A DNA stretch of 64,000 nucleotides from Chryseobacterium indicum (GTDB taxonomy: Bacteria; Bacteroidota; Bacteroidia; Flavobacteriales; Weeksellaceae), in the NCBI RefSeq assembly GCF_021504595.1, contig NZ_JACSGT010000001.1, positions 372,001 through 436,000 of the forward strand. Direction: 5' to 3'. Both the position numbers and the translations under genes were made by a program. The notes beneath the pieces were generated by a model. It did no database searches. It saw only the letters and a list, made by a program, of their open reading frames with translations, and had not been told where the DNA came from. This document shows, one piece after another, positions 18,630 to 27,434 of the stretch (its first letter is position 1; each line of letters starts with the position of its first letter).

Positions 18630-19523
18630 ATGAAAGTGCTATTTACAGGAGCCAACGGTTTTTTGGGAAAAAATGTAATTCCTTTGCTTCAGAAGAAAAA
18701 TTTTGAAGTAAAGACCTTTGGAACTTCCAATGCAGATTATATATTTAATATTACCCAAGCCATAACTCCTTTTAAAGAAAAGTTTGATATTGTTTTTCAT
18801 GCTGCTGGTAAAGCGCATTCTGTTCCTAAAACTAAGGAAGAAGAAAGTGTATTTTACAAAGTAAATTTTGAAGGAACAAAAAAACTTTGTAACGCTTTGG
18901 AAGAAAATCTGCCGGAATACTTTGTTTTTATCAGCACAGTGGCAGTTTATGGTAAAGATTTCGGTGAAAATATAACTGAAGATACACCATTGGAAGGATA
19001 CACGCCTTACGCTAAAAGCAAATTGATGGCAGAGGAATTTCTTACTAAATGGTGCAAAGAAAAGAAGGTAAAATTATTCATTCTCAGACCTTCTTTAATT
19101 GCAGGACCCAATCCTCCGGGGAATCTGGGAGATATGATTAAAGCGATTAAATCGGGAAAATATTTTAATATTGCAGGAGGAACAGCAAGAAAAAGTGTAT
19201 TCTGGGTGGAAGATTTTGCTGAGATAACCGTTAAAATGCTGGGAAAAGAGGGTGGAATTTATAATGTTTGTGATGATGCAAATCCTGCTTTTAAAGAAAT
19301 CTCCGAAAAAATATCAGCCAAATTAAACAAGAGATCTCCAAAAAGTATTCCTTTTTTTCTGGCAAAATCAATGGCTTTAGTGGGTGACTTATTGGGAAAT
19401 AAAGCTCCGATTAACTCTTTGAAATTGAAAAAAATAACAGATTCTCTTATATTTTCTAATGAAAAAATAAAGAGAGAATTAAATTATAATCCTTCAAACG
19501 TAATAGAAAAATTTCAACTGTAA
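18630..19523 (+). CDS. Nucleotide-sugar 4-ketoreductase/epimerase (WbpV-like)
   Basis: A 297-residue extended SDR. It has GANGFLGKN (about 7-15), HAAGKAHSVP (about 59-68) and PYAKSKLMAEE (about 128-138), the YxxxK catalytic pair. It begins directly after the WbuB-like gene and ends 3 bp before the initiating transferase. In Pseudomonas O-antigen loci the order wbpV-wbpL recurs, where WbpV reduces the WbpM product to UDP-D-QuiNAc (or an epimer). The dehydratase at the left edge could supply that intermediate. The stereochemistry of the product is inference. Confidence 0.75.
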   Translation: MKVLFTGANGFLGKNVIPLLQKKNFEVKTFGTSNADYIFNITQAITPFKEKFDIVFHAAGKAHSVPKTKEEESVFYKVNFEGTKKLCNALEENLPEYFVFISTVAVYGKDFGENITEDTPLEGYTPYAKSKLMAEEFLTKWCKEKKVKLFILRPSLIAGPNPPGNLGDMIKAIKSGKYFNIAGGTARKSVFWVEDFAEITVKMLGKEGGIYNVCDDANPAFKEISEKISAKLNKRSPKSIPFFLAKSMALVGDLLGNKAPINSLKLKKITDSLIFSNEKIKRELNYNPSNVIEKFQL

Positions 19524-19526
19524 ACT

Positions 19527-20489
19527 ATGGAATTTTTAATCGTAACAATTCTGCTTTTTATATCTATGCTCATCTATTTTAGAATAGCAGATAAATACAA
19601 TATTATAGATAAGCCTAATCACAGAAGTGCACATACACAGATCACATTGAGGGGAGGAGGGATTATTTTTCCTGTTGCTTTCATTATTTTTTCTGCATTT
19701 AATTTTAATGAAGTTATACACAACTACTGGTCATTTGGTTTAGGATTACTGGCAATAAGTACGATCAGTTTTATAGATGATATTGTAACCCTTTCAAATA
19801 AAATAAGGCTGTCCGTTCATTTTATTTCTGTGGTTTTACTGCTGTATTTTACAGGAGCCTTTAATGTGATGCCAATCTGGGTTTGGCCTATATTGTTTAT
19901 TCTGATTATTGGTACGTTGAATGCCTATAACTTTATGGACGGCATCAACGGAATGACAGGTTTATACAGTTTAGTGGGCTTATCATCATTATTGTACATT
20001 AATGAAAAGGTAATTTCATTCACCGATGAAAATTTTATTCTTTATCCTGTTTTAGCCTGCGTCGTTTTTCTGTTCTTTAACTTCAGAAAAAAAGCAAAAT
20101 GTTTCGCGGGTGATGTCGGAAGTATGGCTATCGCTTTTTGGGTAATCGGTCTTATTACCTTATTAATTATGAAAACTCAGGACTATAAATATATATTTCT
20201 TCTCTCCGTATACGGAATCGAAGTAGTTCTTACCATAATAGAAAGATTACTGCTTAAAGAAAATATATTTGAGGCACACAGAAGACATTTATACCAGCTT
20301 TTTGCCAACGAAAAAAAGGTTTCCCATCTGCTGATAAGTTTTGTTTATGCTTTGGTGCAGGCAATTATAAATTTATTTTTAATATATTCACACTGGGCAA
20401 TCTGGATTATTATTCCTGTGATTTTTATTCCCGTAGGCATCATTTATCTCGGATTGAAATGGAGCTTGAAAAAACAATATCAACTATAG
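19527..20489 (+). CDS. Initiating undecaprenyl-phosphate sugar-phosphate transferase (WecA/WbpL-like)
   Basis: This 320-residue polytopic membrane protein of the MraY/WecA family has about ten helices. The catalytic motifs are visible: FIDDIVTLSNKIRL (about 82-95), NAYNFMDGINGMTGLY (about 131-146) and CFAGDVGSMAIAFW (about 192-205). The basic HRRHLYQLF segment (about 251-259) is the sugar-recognition region. It would load the first sugar-1-phosphate on undecaprenyl phosphate, starting each repeat unit. Next to a WbpV-like reductase, a D-QuiNAc or D-FucNAc substrate is plausible. Confidence 0.88.
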   Translation: MEFLIVTILLFISMLIYFRIADKYNIIDKPNHRSAHTQITLRGGGIIFPVAFIIFSAFNFNEVIHNYWSFGLGLLAISTISFIDDIVTLSNKIRLSVHFISVVLLLYFTGAFNVMPIWVWPILFILIIGTLNAYNFMDGINGMTGLYSLVGLSSLLYINEKVISFTDENFILYPVLACVVFLFFNFRKKAKCFAGDVGSMAIAFWVIGLITLLIMKTQDYKYIFLLSVYGIEVVLTIIERLLLKENIFEAHRRHLYQLFANEKKVSHLLISFVYALVQAIINLFLIYSHWAIWIIIPVIFIPVGIIYLGLKWSLKKQYQL

Positions 20490-20516
20490 TAAGTACTGAT
20501 TCAAGAAATAAAAGTT

Positions 20517-21062
20517 ATGAAAATAAAAGAAACTCCTTTAAAGGACTGTTATATTATAGAACCGACAATTTTCGAAGACGACAGAGGATATTTTTTCGAA
20601 AAATTCAATGAAAAGAAATTCGAGGAACTTACCGGAATGAATGGACATTTCGTGCAGGATAATATTTCAAAATCTTCTTATGGTGTTTTGAGAGGGCTTC
20701 ATTTACAGAAAGGAGAACACGCACAGGCAAAACTGGTATCCTGTCTGGAAGGAAAAGTCTGGGATGTTGCTGTAGACCTGAGAGAAGATTCACCTACATT
20801 TGGAAAGTGGTTTGGGATTGAGCTTACGGCGGAAAACAAAACACAACTTTATATTCCACGAGGTTTCGGACATGGATTTTCTGTTTTAAGTGAAACTGCA
20901 GTTTTTTCTTATAAATGCGATAATTTTTATAATAAAGAATCAGAAGGATGCGTAAAATACAACGATCCGGATCTGAATATCGACTGGAAAATCTCTGACA
21001 GTGAAGCTGTACTTTCTGAAAAGGATGAAAATGCAGCAAGCTTTAAAGAAAAGAATTTTTAA
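20517..21062 (+). CDS. rfbC: dTDP-4-dehydrorhamnose 3,5-epimerase (RmlC)
   Basis: A full-length 181-residue cupin. The signatures are PTIFEDDRGYFFEKFNEKKF (about 16-35), VLRGLHLQKGEHAQAKLVSC (about 58-77, catalytic His in RGLH) and PRGFGHGFSVLSE (about 113-125). It inverts C3 and C5 in dTDP-L-rhamnose synthesis. None of rmlA, rmlB or rmlD is in the window, so either they lie further upstream or the enzyme serves another 4-keto-6-deoxy sugar. It is the last gene before a strong terminator and closes the polysaccharide locus. Confidence 0.9.
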   Translation: MKIKETPLKDCYIIEPTIFEDDRGYFFEKFNEKKFEELTGMNGHFVQDNISKSSYGVLRGLHLQKGEHAQAKLVSCLEGKVWDVAVDLREDSPTFGKWFGIELTAENKTQLYIPRGFGHGFSVLSETAVFSYKCDNFYNKESEGCVKYNDPDLNIDWKISDSEAVLSEKDENAASFKEKNF

Positions 21063-21070
21063 TATTATGA

Positions 21071-21102
21071 AAGCCACTTATTGAAGTGGTTTTTATTTTT
21101 TA
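21071..21102 (+). terminator. Rho-independent terminator after the polysaccharide locus
   Basis: A 9-bp stem (AAGCCACTT with AAGTGGTTT, one G-T pair) and a 4-nt loop, followed by TTATTTTTT. It lies 8 nt after rfbC, separating the locus from rimO. Confidence 0.75.
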
Positions 21103-21124
21103 ATACAGACTCTTCAATATTTTG

Positions 21125-21132
21125 TATCTTTG
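21125..21132 (+). promoter_or_regulatory. Promoter box TATCTTTG of rimO
   Basis: A consensus TAnnTTTG box 20 nt before the ATG at 21152. Its position decides the start: the earlier in-frame ATG at 21122 would lie upstream of the transcript. Confidence 0.6.
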
Positions 21133-21151
21133 CAAACTCAAAATCAAAAAG

Positions 21152-22453
21152 ATGCGTACAAAATCTGTAGGGAAGAAAAAAATAAATGTAGTAACGTTGG
21201 GTTGTTCCAAAAATGTATATGATTCTGAAGTTTTAATGAGCCAGCTTAAAGCCAATGGCAAAGAAGTGGTACATGAAGACAAAGGAGACATCGTTGTAAT
21301 TAATACTTGCGGATTTATAGACAATGCAAAAGAAGAATCTATTAATACGATTCTTGATTATGTAGAAGCAAAAAACAGGGGAGAAGTTGAGAAAGTTTTT
21401 GTAACAGGATGTCTTTCGGAAAGATATAAGCCGGATCTGGTAAGAGAAATTCCGGATGTAGATCAATATTTCGGGACGAGAGATCTTCCTATTTTATTAA
21501 AACATTTAGGAGCAGATTACAAACACGAATTGGTTGGGGAAAGACTTACCACTACACCAAAACATTACGCATACTTAAAGATTTCCGAAGGCTGCGACAG
21601 ACCGTGTTCATTCTGTGCAATTCCTCTCATGAGAGGAGGTCACGTTTCTACACCTATCGAAAAGCTGGTTACAGAAGTACAGAAATTGGCAAAAAAAGGA
21701 ACCAAAGAACTGATTTTGATTGCGCAGGATCTTACTTATTATGGTTTAGATATTTATAAAAAACGTGCGCTTGGAGACCTTTTAAAAGAATTGGTAAAAG
21801 TGGAAGGAATTGAATGGATTCGTCTTCATTATGCTTTTCCAAGCGGATTTCCGGAAGATGTTCTGGATATCATCAGAGAAGAACCGAAAGTTTGCAACTA
21901 TATAGACATTCCTCTTCAGCATATCAATTCAGATTTATTAAAATCGATGAAGAGAGGGACTACTCACGAAAAAACGGATGCTCTTCTTTCAAAATTCAGA
22001 GAAAAAGTTCCGGATATGGCAATCAGAACAACGCTTATCGTTGGTTATCCCGGAGAAACTCAGGAAATTTTCAATGAGCTTAAAGACTGGGTAAGAGAAC
22101 AGAGATTCGACAGACTGGGATGCTTTACGTACTCTCACGAAGAAAATACAGGAGCTTATGTATTGGAAGATGATGTTCCGCAGGAAGTGAAAGAAGCAAG
22201 AGTAGAAGAAATTATGGAGATTCAGTCCCAGATTTCATGGGAGAAAAATCAGGAGAAAATTGGGAACGTGTATAAATGTATCTTCGACAGAAAAGAAGGA
22301 AATTATTTCATCGGACGAACAGAATACGATTCTCCGGACGTAGATAATACCGTTTTGGTTTCTGCAGAAAATACATATATTTCCATTGGAGATTTTGCGG
22401 AGGTAAAGATTACCTCGGCTGAAGAGTTTGATCTGTATGGAGAATTAATTTAA
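21152..22453 (+). CDS. rimO: Ribosomal protein S12 methylthiotransferase RimO
   Basis: A radical SAM enzyme of 433 residues that methylthiolates an aspartate of ribosomal protein S12. The N-terminal UPF0004 domain begins VVTLGCSKNVYDSEVL. The radical SAM cluster is SEGCDRPCSFCAIP (about 143-156, CxxxCxxC). The C-terminal TRAM domain occupies the last 70 residues. S-K-N after the first cysteine and the length match RimO rather than MiaB. The start at 21152 is chosen because the promoter box at 21125 lies just upstream. It is a single-gene unit. Confidence 0.95.
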   Translation: MRTKSVGKKKINVVTLGCSKNVYDSEVLMSQLKANGKEVVHEDKGDIVVINTCGFIDNAKEESINTILDYVEAKNRGEVEKVFVTGCLSERYKPDLVREIPDVDQYFGTRDLPILLKHLGADYKHELVGERLTTTPKHYAYLKISEGCDRPCSFCAIPLMRGGHVSTPIEKLVTEVQKLAKKGTKELILIAQDLTYYGLDIYKKRALGDLLKELVKVEGIEWIRLHYAFPSGFPEDVLDIIREEPKVCNYIDIPLQHINSDLLKSMKRGTTHEKTDALLSKFREKVPDMAIRTTLIVGYPGETQEIFNELKDWVREQRFDRLGCFTYSHEENTGAYVLEDDVPQEVKEARVEEIMEIQSQISWEKNQEKIGNVYKCIFDRKEGNYFIGRTEYDSPDVDNTVLVSAENTYISIGDFAEVKITSAEEFDLYGELI

Positions 22454-22861
22454 AATTATTCCCAATTAGTTGATTTTTTATTAAAAAAAGACGTATATTG
22501 TTCTGATTAATATAATGTTATTGATTTATTAATAAAAATTAACATTTATGAAATCACGATTGTTAATTTTTTAATTTACTGATTATCAATATTGTTTTGT
22601 TTTTGTAAATTAAATTGTTAAAACTTTTTCATCTATTGTTATGAAAATAATTTTAAAAATATTAACTTTGCATTATAAAGAGATTTTACATAAGTATTAA
22701 GCTATGAATTAAGCTTTTATAAAATGTAAAAAAAATGTTTTTTGAAATTATATAATTAAAAATATTTTATTTTTACTAATGGATGCACACATTGGGGATG
22801 GCACCCTGATCTGAGAAACACATTCGTTAGTTAAAATGTAATTTAAAATCTTTAAAAACTT
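22454..22861. other. AT-rich intergenic region with long leader of the exported protein gene
   Basis: 408 bp without an ORF. A promoter box TAACTTTG lies at 22663-22670 with a TTG at 22636-22638. If used, the transcript would have a leader of about 185 nt. Near 22779-22830 the otherwise AT-rich leader has a GC-richer patch (GGATGCACACATTGGGGATG then GCACCCTGATC) that could fold through GGG/CCC pairing. No terminator for rimO is obvious. Confidence 0.4.
22663..22670 (+). promoter_or_regulatory. Promoter box TAACTTTG, about 190 nt before the exported protein gene
   Basis: Fits TAnnTTTG, with a TTG 24 bp upstream as possible -33 element. It is the best promoter candidate for the gene at 22862 and implies an unusually long leader. 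Confidence 0.5.
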
Positions 22862-23797
22862 ATGAAAAAATTTTTATTAACAGCGACTATGTTAGTCGGA
22901 TTTGTAGCAATCGCTCAGGCTCAGCAAGGAAGAGTGGGGATTAATACAACTACTCCCGCTGCTACTTTAGATGTTGTCGGTACTCCTACTGACGCAACTA
23001 AGCCGGACGCATTATTGGTCCCTCGTTTGACAAGAGGTCAGTTACAGGCAAAAGATGCTGTGTATACTGCAACACAGAACGGGGCATTGGCGTTTGTTTC
23101 CTCAATTGCTGATGGTGCTGCTTCTGGAAAAGCAGTAAATATTACTGCCACTGGATTCTACTACGGAGAAAATCCATTCTTTGATGCTTCTTCTAATTTC
23201 GATACAGCATCTACAGGTACTGCCAATAATGTTGGAAAAGGATTGTATTTTCCAACTACTAACTTGGTAACCTGGACATTTAAAACAACAAATTTAGATG
23301 GTGTAACTTTCCCAACTGCTTTTGATGGCATGATTGTTTACAACAGTGGTACAGGTAATACTGTTTCAGGACAAGGTGTTCAGGTAGCTGTAACTCCTGG
23401 TTTTTATTACTTCTCTAATCCTGGTCAGTCTACAAGTATTGCCAATGGAAGATGGTTGCCATTAGGTGCTGCTTCTGCGAAATTTAATGCTGTAAATAAC
23501 GCTTTAGCCGGTGTTGCAACAAACACATTGGTAGATGGTAATCCTGTTTATGCATATAAAGGACAGTTTACTACAACAGGAAGTTCAACAGCAGTAACTT
23601 TAGCTGTTCCAACAGGTCTTACTTCAATGTACGGAATTACAATCTTTAAAAAGGCTTCTACTGGAAATAAAATAGTTTTCTCTAAAGAATTATATTCTTA
23701 TGATTCAACAACCGGTGCAGCAGTTACAGGTTCTCCAAGCATGTCTGTTGTTTATCCTGCAGATACTTATGACTATATTATTGAATATTTCAAATAA
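22862..23797 (+). CDS. Exported protein of unknown function, GINTTTP-type N-terminus
   Basis: A 311-residue protein with a clear signal peptide (MKKFLLTATMLVGFVAIAQA, cleavage after AQA). The mature part starts QQGRVGINTTTPAATLDVVG, a motif seen in many flavobacterial surface or tail-fibre-like proteins. The rest is rich in Thr, Ala, Gly and Asn with alternating beta patterns, and there is no type IX sorting tail. Codon use is unusually GC-rich in places and looks optimised, which fits strong expression. A long leader precedes it and a strong terminator follows. No enzymatic function is apparent. Confidence 0.75.
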   Translation: MKKFLLTATMLVGFVAIAQAQQGRVGINTTTPAATLDVVGTPTDATKPDALLVPRLTRGQLQAKDAVYTATQNGALAFVSSIADGAASGKAVNITATGFYYGENPFFDASSNFDTASTGTANNVGKGLYFPTTNLVTWTFKTTNLDGVTFPTAFDGMIVYNSGTGNTVSGQGVQVAVTPGFYYFSNPGQSTSIANGRWLPLGAASAKFNAVNNALAGVATNTLVDGNPVYAYKGQFTTTGSSTAVTLAVPTGLTSMYGITIFKKASTGNKIVFSKELYSYDSTTGAAVTGSPSMSVVYPADTYDYIIEYFK

Positions 23798-23820
23798 TAT
23801 TTTAAAAATATCTATATATA

Positions 23821-23850
23821 AAACCAATGAGACTTCTCATTGGTTTTTTT
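23821..23850 (+). terminator. Rho-independent terminator after the exported protein gene
   Basis: Perfect 11-bp stem AAACCAATGAG / CTCATTGGTTT, loop ACTT, then a run of T. It lies 23 nt after the stop. Confidence 0.85.
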
Positions 23851-24483
23851 ATTGATGAATTTTTTATAAATAAAATTATTCTCTATTGGAAATATAAAGA
23901 CACAGGATTTTATTAGTTTCAAAACTTAAAAACGCAGGAAAATCAAATATTTTTTAATAAGGATTGATGCTTAATTTTATCGTAAATAGAATCTTTGCAC
24001 TTTAAGACGAAACCGTATTTAATGAATATTTTGAGCCTTTGCGATGATTATAGATGTTAAGTATAATCAGAATGCTTTAAAATGTTTTTTATTACATGAT
24101 TTTTAAAAATCAAATGCTAAATATTATTATTCTGAATTCATACTAATTTATATTGACTGTAGATCGGTGTAACCGTGATATCACCCAACTGATTAAAATT
24201 TATTTGTTGGAAAAAAAAATGCTAAAATTTATTAACTTATTGATTGGTAGATGAATAATTGTGTTAAAAAAATCTTAATCTTAATTATTTAGTTAAAATT
24301 GTTAACTTTTACTTTTGTTTTTTAACACTTTTTAACAGTGTGCCTTAAGTAGCCTGTTTATAGGGGGTTAAGAAAAATATTAACATAAAATTTCACTTTC
24401 ATTAACACTTGTTAACAAATAAAGTAGGCACTTTAAAAGATTCCTTATAGATTTGCCCCTGTCAAAACCAATAAAATTTCAAA
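23851..24483. other. Long AT-rich non-coding region before the RlpA-like gene
   Basis: About 630 bp with no credible ORF. It contains repeated TTAACA/TTAACTTTT-like motifs, with GTTAAC palindromes near 24300 and 24411, and a short GTGATATCAC palindrome near 24175. A possible promoter box for the next gene is at 24448. No RNA gene was recognised. Confidence 0.4.
24448..24455 (+). promoter_or_regulatory. Possible promoter box TAGATTTG
   Basis: Fits TAnnTTTG and lies 29 nt before the ATG of the RlpA-like gene; followed by CCCC, unlike most boxes here. No well-spaced -33 TTG. Confidence 0.4.
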
Positions 24484-24855
24484 ATGATGAAAAGATTCAT
24501 TCTCGTAATCATAATGATGATTTCAACCCTTGGTATTTATTCTTTCAAAATGAATGCCATAGATGCGAAAAAAACAAGTTATGCATCGTACTACCACGAT
24601 AAATTTAACGGTAGAAAAACAGCAAGCGGAGAGATCTTTGATAATGCAAAGTTCACCGCAGCCAACAGAACGCTTCCATTTGGAACAAACATTAAGGTAA
24701 CCAACCTTAATAATGGTAAAGAGGTAATAGTGAAAGTAAATGATAGAGGACCTTACCATTCATCAAGAGCTTTAGATATGTCTAAAGCAGCGTTCGATGA
24801 AATCGGAGATACCGGCAGAGGTACAATTCCGGTGGAATATGAAATTGTCGACTAA
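24484..24855 (+). CDS. RlpA-like double-psi beta-barrel protein
   Basis: A 123-residue secreted protein with an N-terminal hydrophobic signal or anchor (residues 1-25). The DPBB domain is complete: ASYYHDKFNGRKTASGEIFD (about 34-53), AANRTLPFGTNIKVTN (about 58-73) and VKVNDRGPYHSSRALDMS (about 82-99), with the conserved Asp of NDRGP. RlpA proteins bind or cleave denuded peptidoglycan glycan strands; this short form lacks a SPOR domain. It stands alone, with a long non-coding region before it and a bidirectional terminator after it. Confidence 0.88.
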   Translation: MMKRFILVIIMMISTLGIYSFKMNAIDAKKTSYASYYHDKFNGRKTASGEIFDNAKFTAANRTLPFGTNIKVTNLNNGKEVIVKVNDRGPYHSSRALDMSKAAFDEIGDTGRGTIPVEYEIVD

Positions 24856-24874
24856 AATTTATGATTTAAATTTT

Positions 24875-24905
24875 AAAAGCCAACTGATTCAGTTGGCTTT
24901 TTGCT
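24875..24905. terminator. Bidirectional terminator between the RlpA-like gene and exonuclease III
   Basis: Stem AAAAGCCAACTG / CAGTTGGCTTTT with a 3-nt loop, flanked by A-rich and T-rich sequence, between convergent genes. Confidence 0.8.
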
Positions 24906-24910
24906 TTGTT

Positions 24911-25675
24911 TTAAAGGCTTAATTCTACCAGCGCAGGACAATGGTCAGAATGTACCGCTTCTTTCAGAATAACGGCTCTGGAGAGCTTATCTTTTAAACT
25001 GTAGGAAGTAAAGTTATAATCCAGTCTCCATCCCTTATTTCTTTCCCGGGAATTTTGTCTGTAACTCCACCATGTATAATGGTCGGGTTCATTATTAAAA
25101 AACCTGAAACTGTCGATCAGTTGACATTCATTGATGAAATTCGTCATCCATTCTCTTTCCATCGGTAAAAAGCCGGAAACATTTTGTAAACCTTTCGGAT
25201 TATGAATATCTATTGCTTCATGACAGATATTAAAATCTCCTGAAATAATAAGATTCGGAATTTCTTTCTTTAAATTTTTAACGTACTCTAAAAAATCATG
25301 GCAAAACTGCATTTTAAAATCCAGCCGTTCGATGTTTGAAGCAGAAGGAACATATACAGAAATGGCAGAGAATCCATCAAAATCTGCACGGATGATTCTT
25401 CCCTCATTATCATAGCTTTCAATACCGCAGCCGTATTCTACATGATTGGGCTTTATTTTAGACGCAATTCCGACGCCACTGTAGCCTTTTCTTACTGCGG
25501 AATGCCAGTAACTGTGATATCCCAGTTTTTCGAGACTTTCAATATCGATCTGGTCGTTTCCGGCTTTACTCTCCTGAATGCAGATAATATCCGGATCAGC
25601 CGTTTTCAGCCAGCCTAAAAAATCTTTCGTAAAAGCAGCACGGATTCCGTTGACGTTATAAGTGATTAATTTCAT
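24911..25675 (-). CDS. xth: Exodeoxyribonuclease III
   Basis: A 254-residue EEP-fold nuclease. Motifs in order: LITYNVNGIRAAF at the N-terminus, IICIQESKAG (about 31-40, metal-binding Glu), ISGDFNICHEAIDIHNP (about 144-160, catalytic DFN) and HSDHCPALVEL at the C-terminus. This enzyme is the AP endonuclease and 3'-5' exonuclease of base-excision repair. The start, MKLITYNVNG, is the only sensible one. It is 86 bp downstream of porX on the same strand and may share its transcript. Confidence 0.95.
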   Translation of the reverse strand: MKLITYNVNGIRAAFTKDFLGWLKTADPDIICIQESKAGNDQIDIESLEKLGYHSYWHSAVRKGYSGVGIASKIKPNHVEYGCGIESYDNEGRIIRADFDGFSAISVYVPSASNIERLDFKMQFCHDFLEYVKNLKKEIPNLIISGDFNICHEAIDIHNPKGLQNVSGFLPMEREWMTNFINECQLIDSFRFFNNEPDHYTWWSYRQNSRERNKGWRLDYNFTSYSLKDKLSRAVILKEAVHSDHCPALVELSL

Positions 25676-25761
25676 AATTCAAAAGTATTAATAAAAAAGA
25701 AGCGGAAAAAATCTTTGATTTTTTCCGCCCCTCTCTTCACCCGAAGTCAAACTATGAAAAA

Positions 25762-27306
25762 CTACTTGGGTTCCAAAATACTGAATGGAATGATACACTC
25801 TTCCAGTGAAATCCCTCCATGCTGGTACGTTTCTTTATAATAATTCACAAAGTGATTGTAATTCTTTGGATAAGCAAGGAAAATATTATTCTTCGCAAAA
25901 ATATATTTAGAACTTAAATTTCCTTTCGGCAAAAACAGCTTTTCAGGATTCGTAATTGCCCAAACATCACTGTCGTCATACGTTAAGCTCTTTCCGGTCT
26001 TGTAACGAATATTCGTGGAAGTTTCTCTGTCTCCTACAACTTTACTCGGTTTTTTAACATAAACCGTTCCGTGATCCGTAGTAATCACCAGTTTGAAACC
26101 GTTTTCTGCGGCAACTTTAATAATTTTCAATAAAGAAGAATTTTCAAACCAGTTCAACGTTAAAGACCTGAAGGTCTTATCATCACGGATCAGCTGATCT
26201 ACAATATGATTATCCGTTTTCGCATGAGAAAGAATATCAATAAAATTATAAACAATTACCAACAGATCATTGTTTTTGTGCTGATTAAAATCGTCGTAAA
26301 TTTTTCTTTCGAAATCAGCATTCAGAACTTTCAGATACTTCATGGATTTTGAGCTCAGACCGATCCTTTTCATTTGATCTTCTAAGAAATCACGCTCAAA
26401 TTCGTTTTTATTTCCTTCTTCATTGTCGTTAAACCATTTGTCAGGAAAACGTTTTTCAATCTCTGAAGGCATTAAACCTGCAAAAAAAGAATTTCTTGCA
26501 TACTGGGTTGCAGTCGGAAGAATACTGTAATAATAATCCTCAGAAACCTTGTTGTAATACTTCGTAAATAAAGGTTCAATAACTTTCCACTGGTCATAAC
26601 GAAGATTATCAACCATCAGAAGCAAAACCTTATCTTTTTCAACCTCAGGTTTCACTTTATCCTTGAAAAGCGTATGGCTCATGATCGGTTTATCCGAATC
26701 GTGAAGCCAGTCTTCATAATTCTTTTCAATAAATTTGGCAAACTGAATATTGGCTTCCTCTTTTTGTGACTGAAGAAGATCCGCAAACTCATTATCCGTT
26801 ACTTTATCAAATTTAATTTCCCAGTTAAGGATTTTCTTATAATATTCCGCCCAATCCTGATACGTTCTTAAATAAGAAAGCTCCATCGAAAGATTTCTGA
26901 ATTCCTGCTGATACTGCAGAATCGTTTTCTGCTCCACAAGATTATCCTGCTGAAGATTTTTCTTTAATGACAGTAAAATCTGGTTAGGATTTACCGGCTT
27001 CAGGATGTAATCTGCAATCTGCGATCCGATTGCCTCCTCCATAATATGCTCTTCCTCACTTTTCGTTACCATAACGATTTTCAGCGAGTTGTCCTTATCC
27101 TTAATCATCGGAATCGCTTCAAGGCCTGAAATTCCGGGCATATTCTCATCAATCAGCGTCAGTGCAAACTTCTCCGAGTCCATGAGTTCAAGAGCCTCAT
27201 TAACATTATTAACGGGAGTTACCTGATATCCCTTTTTTTCAAGAAAAACGATGTGTGGTTTAAGTAGATCTATTTCATCATCTATCCATAATATCTTTTC
27301 CGACAT
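25762..27306 (-). CDS. porX: PorX: response regulator with PglZ phosphatase-like domain
   Basis: This 514-residue protein has two domains. Residues 1-120 form a receiver domain with acidic pair Asp9/Asp10, phospho-acceptor Asp53 (LIDENMPG) and Lys103 (LKPVNP). A helical linker follows. From about 225 there is a PglZ domain of the alkaline-phosphatase superfamily: MVDNLRYDQW (about 231-240), LPTATQYARNSFFAG (about 263-277) with nucleophile threonine, and VITTDHGTVYV with metal ligands. It lacks a DNA-binding domain. PorX partners the PorY kinase to control type IX secretion and gliding in Bacteroidetes. No porY or por structural genes are seen close by. Confidence 0.93.
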   Translation of the reverse strand: MSEKILWIDDEIDLLKPHIVFLEKKGYQVTPVNNVNEALELMDSEKFALTLIDENMPGISGLEAIPMIKDKDNSLKIVMVTKSEEEHIMEEAIGSQIADYILKPVNPNQILLSLKKNLQQDNLVEQKTILQYQQEFRNLSMELSYLRTYQDWAEYYKKILNWEIKFDKVTDNEFADLLQSQKEEANIQFAKFIEKNYEDWLHDSDKPIMSHTLFKDKVKPEVEKDKVLLLMVDNLRYDQWKVIEPLFTKYYNKVSEDYYYSILPTATQYARNSFFAGLMPSEIEKRFPDKWFNDNEEGNKNEFERDFLEDQMKRIGLSSKSMKYLKVLNADFERKIYDDFNQHKNNDLLVIVYNFIDILSHAKTDNHIVDQLIRDDKTFRSLTLNWFENSSLLKIIKVAAENGFKLVITTDHGTVYVKKPSKVVGDRETSTNIRYKTGKSLTYDDSDVWAITNPEKLFLPKGNLSSKYIFAKNNIFLAYPKNYNHFVNYYKETYQHGGISLEECIIPFSILEPK

Positions 27307-27434
27307 AATTATTTTTTTACATGGTTATTGTATCAAATTGCTGACCAATTAATTCTAAAATCTGCCAAAATCCGCAGACGTAAAGTTAAATATAAGTTAA
27401 ATGAAATAACGGAATAATTACGTTTTTCTTTTAT

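Noticed and set aside
23851..24483. tRNA or small RNA gene in the long non-coding gap
   Set aside because: No acceptor stem, T-loop (GTTCGA-type) or terminator combination was found; only AT-rich sequence and short palindromes.
25762..27306. Phosphonate-type or alkaline phosphatase enzyme
   Set aside because: The receiver domain at the N-terminus plus PglZ at the C-terminus identifies PorX, a regulator.
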